From positions 59,627,350 to 59,691,349 of the forward strand of contig NC_089851.1 in NCBI RefSeq assembly GCF_036373705.1: a stretch of DNA of 64,000 nucleotides, in the 5' to 3' direction. Source of the DNA: Amia ocellicauda. Lineage: Eukaryota; Chordata; Actinopteri; Amiiformes; Amiidae. Below the pieces are notes generated by a model, which was not told where the DNA came from, ran no database searches, and saw only the letters and a list, made by a program, of their open reading frames with translations. Below, piece by piece: positions 45,490-57,520 of the stretch. Position numbers and translations under genes: made by a program. The number at the start of each line of letters is the position of its first letter. The stretch's first letter is position 1.

Positions 45490-46858
45490 TTAGACTCCCG
45501 CAGCACCAACGCCGCTGAACTTAAAAAGTTTAAAATCGGGAAAGTGATCAACAATGCTGATCCCACGTCTCCCCTTAACCGACTCCAAAAACTCCCTTAT
45601 ACTCTGTGTGCTGTAGCCCCCTTTGAGCAGCGGACTGGCAGACAGACAGATCAGAGTCACTCCCCTCCTCATCGCTCTCGCCGGCCCCGCTGCCCTCCGC
45701 AGTCCCGGCCTCAGCCAGCAACTCCCACCTGCTCGCAGTGCAGACACCGCGCTCCACGTCCTGCTTTTCTGCGACAAAACTGCGTTTCGCATCACTGTCA
45801 ATGGGTCTACCCTTCTTCTCACGTTTCCGTTTAGGAAGTTTAAACTCCCCTTTCTCAGCCGTCACCTCCCCCTCCATTGCCACCTCTGCTGGCCGAATCT
45901 CAAGCGCCGGATCTGCCATAGACCCCTCACGAGCAGCGTCGTGGGAAAAACCTGCCTCCTGCAGAGCAATCTCACTCTCAGGCATCACAGTAGCAACCAC
46001 AGCCAGAGCCACAGTCTCCCCACTCTCATGTCCCACACACCCCAGTACAGCATGTACTACCTGTACCGGCACCCCGTTCCCACAAAGCACCCCAACACCA
46101 CAAATCCCAACCTTCGCACCGACACCCGACGGTCCAGCCCGCTCCCCGTCCTGCACACCCGCCGGTCCGGCCCGCTGCCCGTCCTGCACACCCGCCGGTC
46201 CGGCCCGCTGCCCGTCCCCGGTCCCTGACCCAGACTCTACGTGCCCTCCTCCACCGCAGCACTGCCACCCCCTTCTTCCCTCGATCTCCTGCAGTTCTTC
46301 GCAATATGACCTTCACGGCCGCAGACAAAACACTTCATGAGATCAGACGTAGCGAACACAACATGGTCACAGACATCCAATCGAAAACGAAAGGCAACAT
46401 TCAACTCCCCGTAGGTATCAGGAAACAACATATACAGCGGCCTACGAAAAGATACACCATGTTTCAGCTCGGGACTTTTACACCCAGCGGTATCATAGTG
46501 ATATCCGACATAATCTGCCCGTGTCGGCTCAGCTCCGTGATCAAAACGACATTGGAAATATATGGCGGCACATTGGAAATAGTAACTTTCCGAGCCGGGA
46601 CTGCAAGCGGCAAGACAGACACCAGGACTGCATCGACAACTAAACCCTCCAGAACCACTCTCCGCACTAACGCTTCATTAGCAAGAAAAACAACAGATTT
46701 ATTCATCCGAGATGCGGATTTAATATTCCCACACCCCACCACTTTCCCCAATTCAATGACGCATCTTTCTACTGGGACGATCGCATCCACAATAAGTTTA
46801 ATGCCGTGACGGCGAGTCAGGTTACTAAACCCCAGTCTCCCCAACTCGGGTGTAGCCA
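45490..46858 (-). pseudogene. LINE ORF1 with zinc knuckle, broken
   Basis: Starts MATPELGRLGFSNLTRRHG at 46858. One frameshift lies near 46465, after LGVKVP, and the next frame goes on through ELNVAFRFRLDVCDH to the CCHC knuckle CFVCGREGHIAKNC (about 46300-46340). Further downstream a third frame continues with an acidic and basic tail (KRKREKKGRPIDSD). ORF1 proteins of this clade bind the element RNA. Confidence 0.7.
46120..46215 (-). repeat. 33-bp GC-rich tandem repeat in LINE ORF1
   Basis: Almost three copies of a 33-bp unit containing CCCGCCGGTCCGGCCCGCT. Because 33 is a multiple of three it adds an 11-residue repeat (RAAGRTGGCAG) without shifting the frame. Confidence 0.85.
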
Positions 46859-46983
46859 TGGCGATCGCTGACAAAAGTCTGCTTCCCTGCACAAACCCAA
46901 ACAGTAATACACTTTTGTACCACCCAAACCAACACAAAGAAAGAAAAGGCAAGAAGGAGAGAAGAAAAAACGGGGAAAAACCC

Positions 46984-47013
46984 CACTCACTCACTCACTC
47001 ACTCACTCACTCA
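46984..47013. repeat. (TCAC)n microsatellite in the LINE 5' UTR
   Basis: Seven copies of CTCA/TCAC. Confidence 0.95.
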
Positions 47014-47223
47014 AGCTCTGCGCACTCCTCCACACTCCCGCCACACATGCACACTCCCGACAGACACCACGGTAGACAGACAGCAACAGACGATAGTCGA
47101 TAGATAGATAGATTAATAGCATATTAAATAGCCTAATATTGTGTGACCTATAAGACATGGCGCCAAGACAACAGCAAGCCTACGCTCGCTGTCACAGTAA
47201 GACATCACTGAGAGTTTGGTCAT

Positions 47224-47508
47224 GTGACTGAGCGAGATGCAGTGCCGATGAGGACAGCACTGCGTGGGTACAGCAGGTTGAAATACCACACGGCCTGTGA
47301 AACGGTCATCGGGGAATTCAGGGAAATGTATCCTGTCCTGGCAATGCTGGGAAAGATTGCCTGCACAATTCCTGCGTCCAGTGTGCCTGCAGAGCGTGAC
47401 AAGGTGACAAGGTTGATGAGAATTGCAAGTTGTGACAAGGGGTTGCATGGCTTCAACTTTGCACAAGCAGCGGAGCACTTCTATTCAATGAAGTCGCGCC
47501 GCAAATAA
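47224..47508 (+). pseudogene. hAT-type transposase C-terminal fragment
   Basis: The open frame ends with MYPVLAMLGKIACTIPASSVPAER, then VTRLMRIAS and FNFAQAAEHFYSMKSRRK. This matches the hAT dimerisation domain (the VPSER motif) and the C-terminal end of ZNF862-like proteins of hAT origin. The part usually found between the ER motif and the TRLMRIA text is missing, so it is an internally deleted scrap. No other domain is present nearby. Confidence 0.6.
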
Positions 47509-47856
47509 ACGGGAACTTGACAAACGCAGAATTCGGACCGACCAGCCTATTATTTTTTAGACCTAATTTTGTCTTCATTTAGCTTATTTTCAAGTTATTT
47601 AATTTGACGGGCTTGGAATGCAAAGAGACGTACATTTAATGTAGGCTATTGTCTTTATTTTATTAACAATAGCAAGGCTATTGGTTTTATTTTATTGTTG
47701 TAGCCTATATGCTTGTGAAGAGTTCATTCTGCTGACTAAATAAAATACATTTGTTGGATCATAGTGTTTGTGTTTTATTGCTGTTTAAATGTAAGCTATT
47801 ATATGGCTATTTAAAACATATGTCCGATAATTGTTCTATATGACCGGAATTCAGGA

Positions 47857-48270
47857 ATGTTATTGGCCATGTTGCCCATAAAAAAAAAAAGGCTAGCACA
47901 AACTCTGCTTAGATCACGGTATTCAGATATGAATTCTGTGAGGGAAATTGCAAGAAAACTAATAGTTTTACCTAATGGAATACAATCCTCAATTAATAGA
48001 TGCAGAGAAAGTGTCAGCTGTGTAAACATGCGGCAGAGGCAGAAAAAGGAACATGCATTACAACACCTTGAAGATCAAAGTACATTTATAAAGATACATG
48101 AAATGCATTCCATTTTCAGCTCTTTCGAATAAACAGTATTTGAGATGAAAATCAAATCAGAATTTTACAGTGCCATTAGTAAACGCCAGCAGAACAGCTA
48201 TTCATCGGGTAAATGAGATCAGCAATGCTGGACTTCAAGATTGTAATGTGTTCTTGACACAAAATACCTT
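47857..48270 (+). pseudogene. Tc1-type transposase N-terminal scrap
   Basis: SDMNSVREIARKL and GIQSSINRCRESVS resemble the first Tc1 helix-turn-helix, and SRTAIHRVNEISNAGL further on resembles the second. The frames differ and no catalytic domain follows. It is an old remnant. Confidence 0.45.
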
Positions 48271-48441
48271 TTACTGGAATCCCATCCCTTTCCAGGGATT
48301 GGTAGTGGACAGCTCACAGTGGAATGTGTGTCCAGTGATGAGACAGGACAGACTTGTGCTACCCAGACAATTGGGCTGTGATTTGATCCAGCTTCTGAAG
48401 TATTATCTATACAGACTACTGCCTGTAGTGCTCAATAATTA

Positions 48442-48476
48442 CTATACTACTACTACTACTACCACTACTACTACAA
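48442..48476. repeat. (ACT)n microsatellite
   Basis: About ten ACT/ACC triplets. Confidence 0.9.
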
Positions 48477-51010
48477 CAATTTTACCCAGCATGTGTGCAT
48501 TTACCTTTTACCCTCAGCCTGCTCCCGCTCCATTTCCAGGTGGGCCAGCAAGGACCTTGCCTTTTTCTGTCTCCTTAAGATTTCAGACCTATCCCCGTTG
48601 ATCTCATTTAAAGAAGAAGAATTCTGGCATCTTGTAAGATGTTCCCTCATTCATGGATATATTCTGATGGCTCTTCTCAGTCTAGTGCCGAGAGAGAAAA
48701 AGATAAATTGAGCAAGAGATGCTGACAATTCAAGTCAAGCAGAAGGTAAAAGACAACACTTTAGGTAGTGGAACAGTGCTCATTATGTAGGCTACAGAAA
48801 CCTGTTACTGAGCTTGTATTACCTTAGACTTGAAAGAGCAGTCAACCTCGAACCAGGAGCCTGGCCTTTTGGATAATTCTTTTGGATTCTTAACTTACTG
48901 ACTGTGGCCCATTCATCTTTGGGATTCCCTTCATTGTCGTACACAGACCCTGTGCTAGTCTTTACTCTGACAGGATGAGCACCACATGCCTGCTTTAAGC
49001 TGCAAATAGCATTTCAAGCAGTTTTAACACCCCATTATGAGGCCTCTTGTTAACAGTTCCTGAGAGGGGACAGCCTTGCAAACTGAAGTGTATCTTAAGC
49101 ACATGGACTTGTCGGGCTCAACAGTGTGGCAGGGTTTAATTGATTGTGCATGACAGTGATTAATGCATTAAATGGGCCAAACAATCTTGCAATAATAATT
49201 TTGCTCTTGGGACTTCTTTGCATTTTTGGTTTGGAACAACGCAAGACCGAGTTCTCGAATTGCATAATCTCTTAGTAGCTCATTCTTATGTGAGGTGGGA
49301 TTGCATTGCACAATAATAATATCCCCTCTCAAACTCATTAGATAAGTATTTTCTGATTTACCATGCACAACGGAAGCTTCCCTGGAGACTCATTAGCCTG
49401 TCTCATTTATTTATTTATTTTCTACATTTTATTCCCCCCAGTTTCTTAACTATGGAGCAAAAATGACATTTTACAGCCACAAGGGGATCTTTGCTGTTTT
49501 TCTAAGATGTCCCATGAGATCTGGAAGGCTCAACTGGCTGATTGGTGCAGTTGTCAATTATTTTCTTTGGAATTAATGCATCAGGTTTTCACATTTGGAA
49601 ACTTGACTTGCAACCTTTGTATTCTTTATTTAACAATTTATTGCGAAAGCATTGTAAAGTTTTAGCAGTCATTATTATTTAGTTACTTTATCTTCATATG
49701 TCTTTTCAATGGTATTTTATTTTAAATCGGAATGCAAATATGATTAGTTTTGGTTTCTCTTGTTTGTAGAACTTAACTGTTACGGTCAGATGGAAAATGC
49801 AATTAAAATCCTAAAAAACAGCTTTGGTAAGCTTTGGTCCTGTCTTTTAGGTTAGCTTGTATGTACTGCTTAATAAATATTATAACAAACACAAAGTAAA
49901 AACTGCTTTACTGGTCAGACATGTTCCTTTTAGTTATTTATTGATTCCTACCAGTGAAGATTAAAGGACTATTGTACTTGAACCATAACAATGCCATTTC
50001 CTGTACTGTTTCTTCAAGGGCAGGGAAGTTAAGATGGGCAGAATGTCAGCTAGATTAAAACGCTCCTTCTTTCAGAGGAGGGCAAGGACACTAAGAAGAG
50101 GGTGCATAATTGCAGTGCGACTACTAGTTCCTTATCATCTTCCTGTGTATTTGACATCTAATAGCTATCCTCGTCTCCCCTCTACAGTTCAGATTCTTTA
50201 AAGTGTGGCAGGGACTAGATTAATGGATGACTGATTACTGCAGAAGGATAACATTGCTGCAAAGGTAACTAGAAATATGAATAAATAAACTATATCCACG
50301 CATGCTCATTTCCCACTCCCTTCCCAGTAGGTATTCTTACACAAATGTCTATATAAATAGTTTAAGTTAATCCTGGACTTCAATGATTCTCCATTTAAAA
50401 CTGCTATAATCAAACAGGGCAGACTGTAACATTATTGTGGCTGTGAGGCTGAAACCATTTTATTAGAATTGCTTTGTGCAGCTGCTTACCTTGTTGACTG
50501 ACCATGCACAATTTATAACACTTCACATATGAGGTCCTCCAAAAACATACCTCAATAACTATAATATAATCCTGATTCAAAAATTCAGGAGATTCAGGTG
50601 AAGTCTGAATTTCTAAAAAACAATGTTTTATATAGAGAGGACAAAATAAAAGGTAAGTATTGCATGTAGCACAAAAGTTATTTTAAATATTTAAATAGAA
50701 GGTCAGTCTTTCAAACAGCAAACACAACATTGTTCTTTCTAGCAGATACAGATACAATCTGCTCAACATAGCCAACAAAATCATTTCAGATTCTCAGACA
50801 CAGAAAAATGTACATAAAAGCAACCCAAAAAATAAGCTTCTGCAGCTACTTCTATTCATTAGAAAGAAATGCCCAGAATCTAAAAAAGGATGTACACTTT
50901 GTCTGATCAGTGACAGGAATCATGAGTACCGGTTTGTACGTTTGTTTCCGGTTAAGGGGAACTTTGCAATCCTGTCCGGTCTCAAAGTTGCCTGGTGAAT
51001 ATTATTGTTA
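48477..51010. other. No gene seen
   Basis: Unique AT-rich DNA. Open frames here are short and show no family text. Confidence 0.5.
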
Positions 51011-51310
51011 TTATTTATTAGTTGACACCATTTCCCAAGGTGAATTACAGTCACCAAATATACAGCTTTAAAAATAGAGCAAGAGCTATTAAATTACAAT
51101 TTATTTCTTAGGCAGGGCAATTTAAAAAATGTGACAATATATCACATTATGTTTTACATACAATTTCCCATTTAAACATGTTCTTTTTTTACTGGAACAA
51201 TCTAGGTGAGGTACCTTGCTGAAGGGAACAATGGCAGTGTCCCGAACCTAGGAATGATCCCACAACTTTCCACCCAGGAGGGAGCCCTGACCACTACTCC
51301 ACTAGTAATA
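51011..51310. repeat. Dispersed fish repeat (likely)
   Basis: TTATTTATTAGTTGACACC followed by AAGGTGAATTACAG, and later GAGGTACCTTGCTGAAGGG and GGCAGTGTCCCGAACC. I have seen this order of phrases in a common fish interspersed repeat. A shorter piece of the same kind (TGCCCTTATCCAG) is at about 59170-59200. Confidence 0.4.
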
Positions 51311-51530
51311 TATTACTTCACTCCCAATAAGAGTAAAATGAACTTGGGGCAGATTAGCGGTAGTTTATCATGCCATATTATCATGCCATCTTTAAAGGCA
51401 CACCGACCAATTGTTAAAACCCACTGGGAGCATTGAATTGGTCTCAGACCTCAGGACTACATGTTACAGGCTATATGATTCACCCTGCTTTCCTTGTGTG
51501 GATTTTAGCCGCATAAGCCAGGGTGCTGGA

Positions 51531-51706
51531 TCCTGGTCCTCTAGGGCTGTATTGGCTTAAGGTATTCATTGTACGTCAACTCCTAACTGCCTAGTTCAAC
51601 TGATCATTGGCTTAATTGGACAAATTTGACCACTTTCCTTATTATTAAATTATGGGTGATTGAAGGAAACCTATAAAACCTGCTGGACTGCAGCCTTCCA
51701 GGACCA
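51531..51706. repeat. Possible small MITE
   Basis: Imperfect inverted ends CCTGGTCCTCTAGGGCTGTA and TGCAGCCTTCCAGGACCAG about 175 bp apart. No clear target duplication. Confidence 0.3.
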
Positions 51707-51719
51707 GACATCAGCCAAT

Positions 51720-54700
51720 TAGGAGTCGGTTCTTTGATATTTTGTTAATGTATATTATATTTTCATCTAAGGTGCTGGTGGCAGGTTTTATATTAGAATG
51801 GTAGAAAAGTAAGTATTCAGATTCACAATTATCCCAAGTCTGCCATAGTTAGAAAAGGATCTGCACATTCCTGTCAAGCTGAATGTTAACAGGAGATGCC
51901 TATACTTCAGTAGGGCTGCGTTTTTCATGAGAGCATGGATTCCATTTAAAGTCTTTCTCATGCAAACATTTATTTCAGTCGAGAACTTTAGGGCTTTAAT
52001 AGCCTTCTTCATCTTCAACGACACCACAGCCAGCTAGAAGTGAACTGGGAATTTCATGAAAAAGGACAATTATAGTACCCAAAGAAGTGCTTCCTTGCTG
52101 TGCTACTCTGCAGAAGAAAGTAGCAGTCCCTCTATCTGAAGAACTGCTAATGAAATGGCCCAAGAAGAGAAAACATCAAGCTTTATGTAAGGTACTCCTC
52201 CAGACTGCTGGAGTGTGTCTGAAGAAAGCTGGAGAACTGCCACAATAGCCACTCCTAGAGCTGTTGAACCTCTGATAGAAGAAGCAACAGTAATTAACAC
52301 TTCTCCATAGGAAATCTCTCAACTTAGGGAATTAATCTATGTCTCACTCCAAGTAAATTAGGATTCTTGTCAAGTCTTGTTTGGCAGCCCTAATTTATTC
52401 TCCTTTAGTTGTCTGTGATAACGGGCAAAATCTAAGCCTGTTCTGCTCATTCAAGAACTGCAAATACGCACAATCAGTGTTTAGCATCTAGAGTCCATTT
52501 CACACTAGCATCCTCAACCCGTGTCAACCTGGTCACATGACATTACTGCGAAACAAAGACCACACCGACATCACTGTGAATCCTATTACAGTGATGATAA
52601 TAAAAGTGCATGCCAACAGTAACAGCACCAGTCCTACAAAGAGCATCCCTGTCACAACGTATTATAGACCCAGCTACTTTATTTAAGCCTACTCTTTATT
52701 ATTGGATAATATTGATAATAATACATTCTTGTTGAATTTGTGTCATGTTAGATGCTGTTTGTTTTGTTTTACAGAAGATGCTTTTAACCTGCATGTTGTG
52801 TTGCATAGCAAAGTGATATCTGGAGTAAGTACAATAAAAACATTACTGTTAAAAGAGTAGAATGTGAGTGTTTGAATACATTAAATAACCCTCAGGCTAG
52901 ATTTTATCTATAACTTATCATGTTCTCTATAAAGGCATCTTTTCTGCACACTTTTTCAATAAAGGCCTCCACATGCGCAATTGTTGTTCATTGCCATTTT
53001 CATTTCTAGTTAAACCAATAACTGCTCAGGTGAATCAAACCTTTTTAAAAAGTAAAGAAAAAGAGTGCAATCAATATAACTCGCTTACACATTCTGTGCA
53101 TTCCTATATACATTTATATCGAGATTTTATACTGCCCCTCAAATAAATAAATAGATACAAACAGCCAGACACTAATCACCACTACATTGATCCAAAGTGT
53201 ATGATACTGAAGTAAATAGAAAAAATCCACATCTTGTTCATTAAACAATCCTTATACATTTCTTTAATTTACTTGTATTCTTCCCGAAATAGAAAAAAAA
53301 AAACACATTACTTCTGGGGCAAAGACAAGAGAGAATTATAAGAAGTTTGTTTGGTGAATAATTATCCAGCTGCTACAACCACTTGTGTTTCGATATGACA
53401 GTAAAAAGAAGCTGCATTGAAATTAATTGAGCGATTTTTTAAATGTCATTTTTCAAGCATTATAATACTTTTTAATTTTAAAGTGAGCACTGAGGTTTAT
53501 ATATATATTTATATACATGCCCTGCATATATATGTATATTTAAAAACTGTGATTTCTGCTAACAAGTGTATATGAATATAAAAGGTTTGTTTCAACCAAG
53601 CTGTAATTAGTTTAACTGTTCTGAGGATCAACTGAGATTTGCATTTCACTCGGCAAAGAGTTTGAAAAAGCAATTTAAAGACTAACAATCCAAAGTATAA
53701 CATGGCTGAATAGGAATGTATTATTATTATTCAATAAAAATGAAAATATCGAGTTCTTGGGTCTTAAAGGGGTTAATGCAGTGTAATGGTTGGCGCAGGG
53801 ATGGAGCTCTTACTTGGATAGGTGCTATGTGTTGCTAATTTACCCAGCTGGACTTTAAGCTTGCTTTGAGATACAGAAAAAGCCAGACTTCTGTCAAGTT
53901 ATCCTGAAAGGTATCTGGTTAACTGGCAGATCAGAAGACTAAGGGCCGAATTAAAATCAAAACTCTGACCCACCCGCTAATAACAAACTACAAACCTGTA
54001 CATCATAGTGGTTACATTTGTGATTAGAAGAAAGTGGCATCTAATTGAAAATGAAGCCACAACTGAGTACAGCAGTAGTTTTCTATTAGCGGATGGGTCA
54101 AAGTTAATAATGTACATTGTATAAAAATGTACCAGATTAATTAATCAGTCTTATTAAACAGTAAGAGAAATCTAGTTTTAGTTAGCTAAGGTTAGCAAAC
54201 TTAGATATCAGTACTGTTATATTAACTATAGCTTCTTACTAAATAATGTTACTCTTCTGCCTTGAGTGATTCAGCATGTTATTCGTATGATGTATAAGTT
54301 ATTTAAATGTAGCCTAAGTTATTTAAAGGTTGGTGTACTGGTGCCTCCATGCAATTTTAAGTTATTCAAATCTAAATTAATTTTAAATTGTCAATGGCTT
54401 GGTGTTGCCACAATATACATCTATACGTTTTTAGTACATTTTCTTGTTATTTTCATTATTACTGTATCATAATCTTATTTTTTATTGGATGGGTTTGCGA
54501 CACACACACAAATATGGAAATGAATCTTTCTCCACTTGGTTTTCACTGAAACTGAATTAAGGATGTCTGCAAAGAAATAAATAATAATAGCAATGATAAT
54601 ACTGTATGAGAGTCTCTGGTTTGCTCAGTCCTGGAATTGTTTACCTCAGTGAGTGAGTGACATCTACATTCGCCATCAATAAGAGCACAGTCCCATCAAG

Positions 54701-55105
54701 CTCCAGGCCTGGACATAGCAGTTCTAACCACTGGTACAGCTGTGACTGTGATGATGTTTCATATGGATTGAGTAACAGGAGGGGTTGGTTGACTCATATG
54801 AAAAAATAAAAGGGGAGAAAATATTCCCATCTTTTTTCAAAATACAGGAGACTAGTAATCCAAGGAAGAATTATACCATTATCTACAATTCTACAGACAA
54901 TGTTGGAAATGGGTTGCAAATCCAAGGGTAATTTGTGTGAAATTCTGCTACCTGATGTTTTACAGCCAATTGGTCTCATGTTAGATGGTATGTTTGCAAA
55001 TCAGGCAAAGCTTTATTGTAAACATGTTTTGTTCAAGAATTAATCCAATACACAATGAAGTCATATATGAAAGAAAAAAAACACTTATCATTGATTTGAT
55101 CATGG
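51720..55105. other. No gene seen
   Basis: AT-rich unique DNA with short microsatellites. I found no exon with recognisable family text on either strand. It could be intron of a gene starting at about 57.46 kb on the minus strand, but nothing shows that directly. Confidence 0.5.
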
Positions 55106-55669
55106 CAGTGGTGGGTAACCTAAATTAAGCAATGGGCCGCAAGTCCAGGTGTCAAATAACTGCCTGTGCAACAAGACCCCTTTACCACAATTACAAGCCA
55201 CAAATGCTACATTTAAAAAATAAAATAGCAATATCATGCAATAAATTCATATCAACAATCTATTAAAGAAGTAACACTGATACAAAATAAACAGTTGTCA
55301 TACATATACTACTTTATTCTTAATTTATTTTTTGGGGGGTGGAAGTGGATGTACTTTGGGCTACATTAGGCCTGCAAACCACAGAGGGACATGGGGGGTT
55401 CAAAGTGGGGGGAGGTTAGCAGTGCATGCAGGTGGCAGGAGGGTGGATGCAGGGGTTCCATCTGTCCATAGTGTTTTGGATTATTCTGTATTGTAGATTG
55501 TGATTTGTTTTGTTGGCATGTTTGCTTAATTACCACAAAAAATAAATATAAATATTGTTTAAAGAAATTGCTGTTTAATCCTGAATTAATCATTGGCACC
55601 CTTGGCACTTAGTGAATTGAACAAACCAGACTATGGGCACTCCAGCCTAACAAAGGTTCGCCATCCCTG
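55106..55669. mobile_element. hAT-like non-autonomous remnant
   Basis: The left end CAGTGGTGGGTAACCT and right end (complement CAGGGATGGCGAACCTTTG) form imperfect inverted ends of the CAG-type seen in many hAT elements, and GGGCCGCAAGTCCAGG follows the left end. The 8 bases on each side do not match, so the target duplication is lost or the limits are slightly off. No transposase. Confidence 0.4.
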
Positions 55670-56022
55670 CTCTAGAACTGAGCTTCTGGACACGTGATTC
55701 AATTATGACCATCTAAGGCCTGATGCCCTGCCTTTTCCTTCAATTAAAACATTAGCAGCAGCTTTAATCAGTGGATGATTAACAGCTTGAGTGCTGCCTC
55801 CGGTCCCAGTTATGACATCATAAGCGGCAGACGCGTCACATCCCCACATGCTACAGGGTCAGGACACACTTGCAAGTGCAACAGCGCCAGTGGATACACC
55901 GAGCTCAGGATTTGCATCATCCTTCCAGTTGTTTTCATTTGTATCACCCATCTCAGCGTGTAGAGGAGCGAATGGAGTAGCTAGCAGTCAGTGAAGAGTA
56001 GTCAGTGACATTTTCATTCAGT

Positions 56023-57146
56023 ATGATGGTGAACTGTGGCAAATGGGTGAAACGGTTGTGCCAGCCGGCAAGGAAAGTGACCTTAGTGATGCTGGGTCTG
56101 GACAAAGCTGGGCAAACAGTGACTCTGAAAGGAATTTTGGGAGAAAATCCAGAAGACGTGGCCCCCACCGTGGGCTTCTCCAAAATCGACCTGAAGCAGG
56201 GGGACTCCGAGGTGACCATTTTTGACTTGGGTGGGGGCAAGTCGATCCGGGGCATCTGGCAAAATTACTACACCGAGTCGCACGGCGTGGTGTTCCTGGT
56301 GGACTCCAGCGATGTGGAACGCATGAGTGAGAGCAGGGACACCCTGGCCGAGGTCCTGAGACACCCGCGCATCGCCGGGAAGCCCGTGCTTGTCCTGGGC
56401 AACAAGCAGGACCGCGACGGGGCCTTGTACGAGGGAGAACTCGTCCAGTCTCTCTCCCTGGAGAAGCTAGTGGACAAGTGTCACTGTACAATCGAGACGT
56501 GCTGCGCTGTGATGGACAACAGCATGAATCGGGAGCACCCCGTCAAGAGGGGGCTGGGCTGGCTGCTCCGCATCATCCACTGCGAATACGCGGCCTTGAA
56601 CGGAAGGACACGGCCGAGCAGAGGGCCCTGGAGGAGCAGGACAAGCGCGACAGAGCGGAGCGAGTGCGCCGGGTCCGAGAGGAGCGGGAGCGGAGAGAGA
56701 GGGAGGAGGCCGAGCGAGAGGGGAGGGCCGCGCCGGAGGAGCAGGCGGAGGACGAGGACGGCATCATGTCCAATCCTTTCCAGCCCATCGCTGATGTCAT
56801 CACTGGCAACGAGGCCAAGCAAAGGACGGAGGCCAAGGAGAGGAAACAGTGCAGGTGACGGCAGTTCACCTGGCTCCCGGGCCGGCAGACGACGGGGGCA
56901 GAGGAGGGGAGCCGTGAGAAGGAGGACAAGCGGAGGAGAGAGGAGGAGAGGGAGAGGAAGCCGAGGCGGTTCCCCTGGTGCTGGGGCTGGCGCAGGACAT
57001 GCCCAATGATGACGGGCGAGGCGGAGGAGAGCAGCCCCCGGGAGGCCGACAGCGCTGTGTACAGTAACTTCACAGCGACTGAGAGTAGACTACAGCAACA
57101 CGCACCTAAACCAGACCCTGTGGCTGTACATTCAGGAACGTCATAG
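56023..57146 (+). pseudogene. Intronless ARL13-like GTPase copy, frameshifted
   Basis: ARL13 proteins are Arf-like GTPases of the ciliary membrane. From [13 protein letters not shown] at 56023 the frame gives a G domain: P-loop GLDKAGQT (residues 25-32), switch region ([11 protein letters not shown]), [12 protein letters not shown] (the ARL13-type GGG in place of the usual catalytic Gln) and NKQD. Near 56595 the frame shifts, and the ARL13 coiled coil ([24 protein letters not shown]) goes on in the next frame to a stop at 56858. A third open stretch (EESSPREADSAVYSN) ends at 57146. ARL13 genes normally have many introns and this copy has none, so a retrocopy is likely. The invariant P-loop Lys is Gln here, which should harm nucleotide binding. 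It is far more GC-rich than its surroundings. Confidence 0.75.
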
Positions 57147-57219
57147 CATGCTATTATTACACATCAACATAAAGAAAGTCTGGAGCTCCGGTTCTGCACA
57201 AACTTGAGAAACAAACCCG

Positions 57220-57520
57220 GTTTTCACACAGCCGGCGTCTTACTCACGCAGGCGATGTCTATTTGGGTGCTTTATCGCCGGGAACAAAAACGCTCCTGCT
57301 GTTGTTTTGGGAGCCACACGGATCCTGTTCACAGCGCTTCTGAATCCGTGTGTAAAGTATAGCGCCAGTTCATGCGCGTTTCCCCACGACGTTTCCGTTT
57401 CGCTCTCCATCTTCCCCCTCACTTCCTGCTCTCGCTGCCACTTCCCGCCAACAAAACCTTGCATGTCTCTCTAGCTCCGCCGCCCGCCCTTTCACCCGCC
57501 AGGCGCTCCGATATATATAT
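57220..57520. promoter_or_regulatory. CpG-rich patch, candidate promoter
   Basis: Several CpGs and GC-box-like text (CTCCGCCGCCCGCCC near 57475), falling off sharply into AT-rich DNA at 57515, where there is a TATATATA run. It overlaps the candidate first exon on the minus strand. Promoter activity is inferred. Confidence 0.4.
57248..57464 (-). CDS. Candidate first coding exon, family unknown
   Basis: The minus strand reads open from an ATG at 57464, with a second ATG 17 codons later (MESETETSWGNAHELALYF). It runs to CATCGCCTGC followed by GTGAGTAAG, a strong splice donor, near 57245. It sits in the CpG-rich patch. No protein family recognised and no following exon identified. It may be chance. 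Confidence 0.3.

Larger units (their letters stand above)
40919..47113 (-). mobile_element. Tx1-clade (L1-type) LINE in a tetranucleotide repeat
   Basis: A near full-length non-LTR retrotransposon on the minus strand. Order: 5' UTR (to about 47090), ORF1 with a CCHC zinc knuckle, ORF2 with endonuclease, reverse transcriptase and C-terminal Cys/His finger, 3' UTR with AATAAA (about 40980), then (CCAT)n at 40925-40960. The 5' flank is (GATA)n at 47093-47113. The protein text matches the family of the Xenopus Tx1 element. Both ORFs carry frameshifts, so this copy is dead. Confidence 0.85.

Noticed and set aside
55953-57073. Minus-strand open frames opposite the ARL13-like copy
   Set aside because: GC-rich antisense shadows (Ser/Leu/Arg runs) without domain text.
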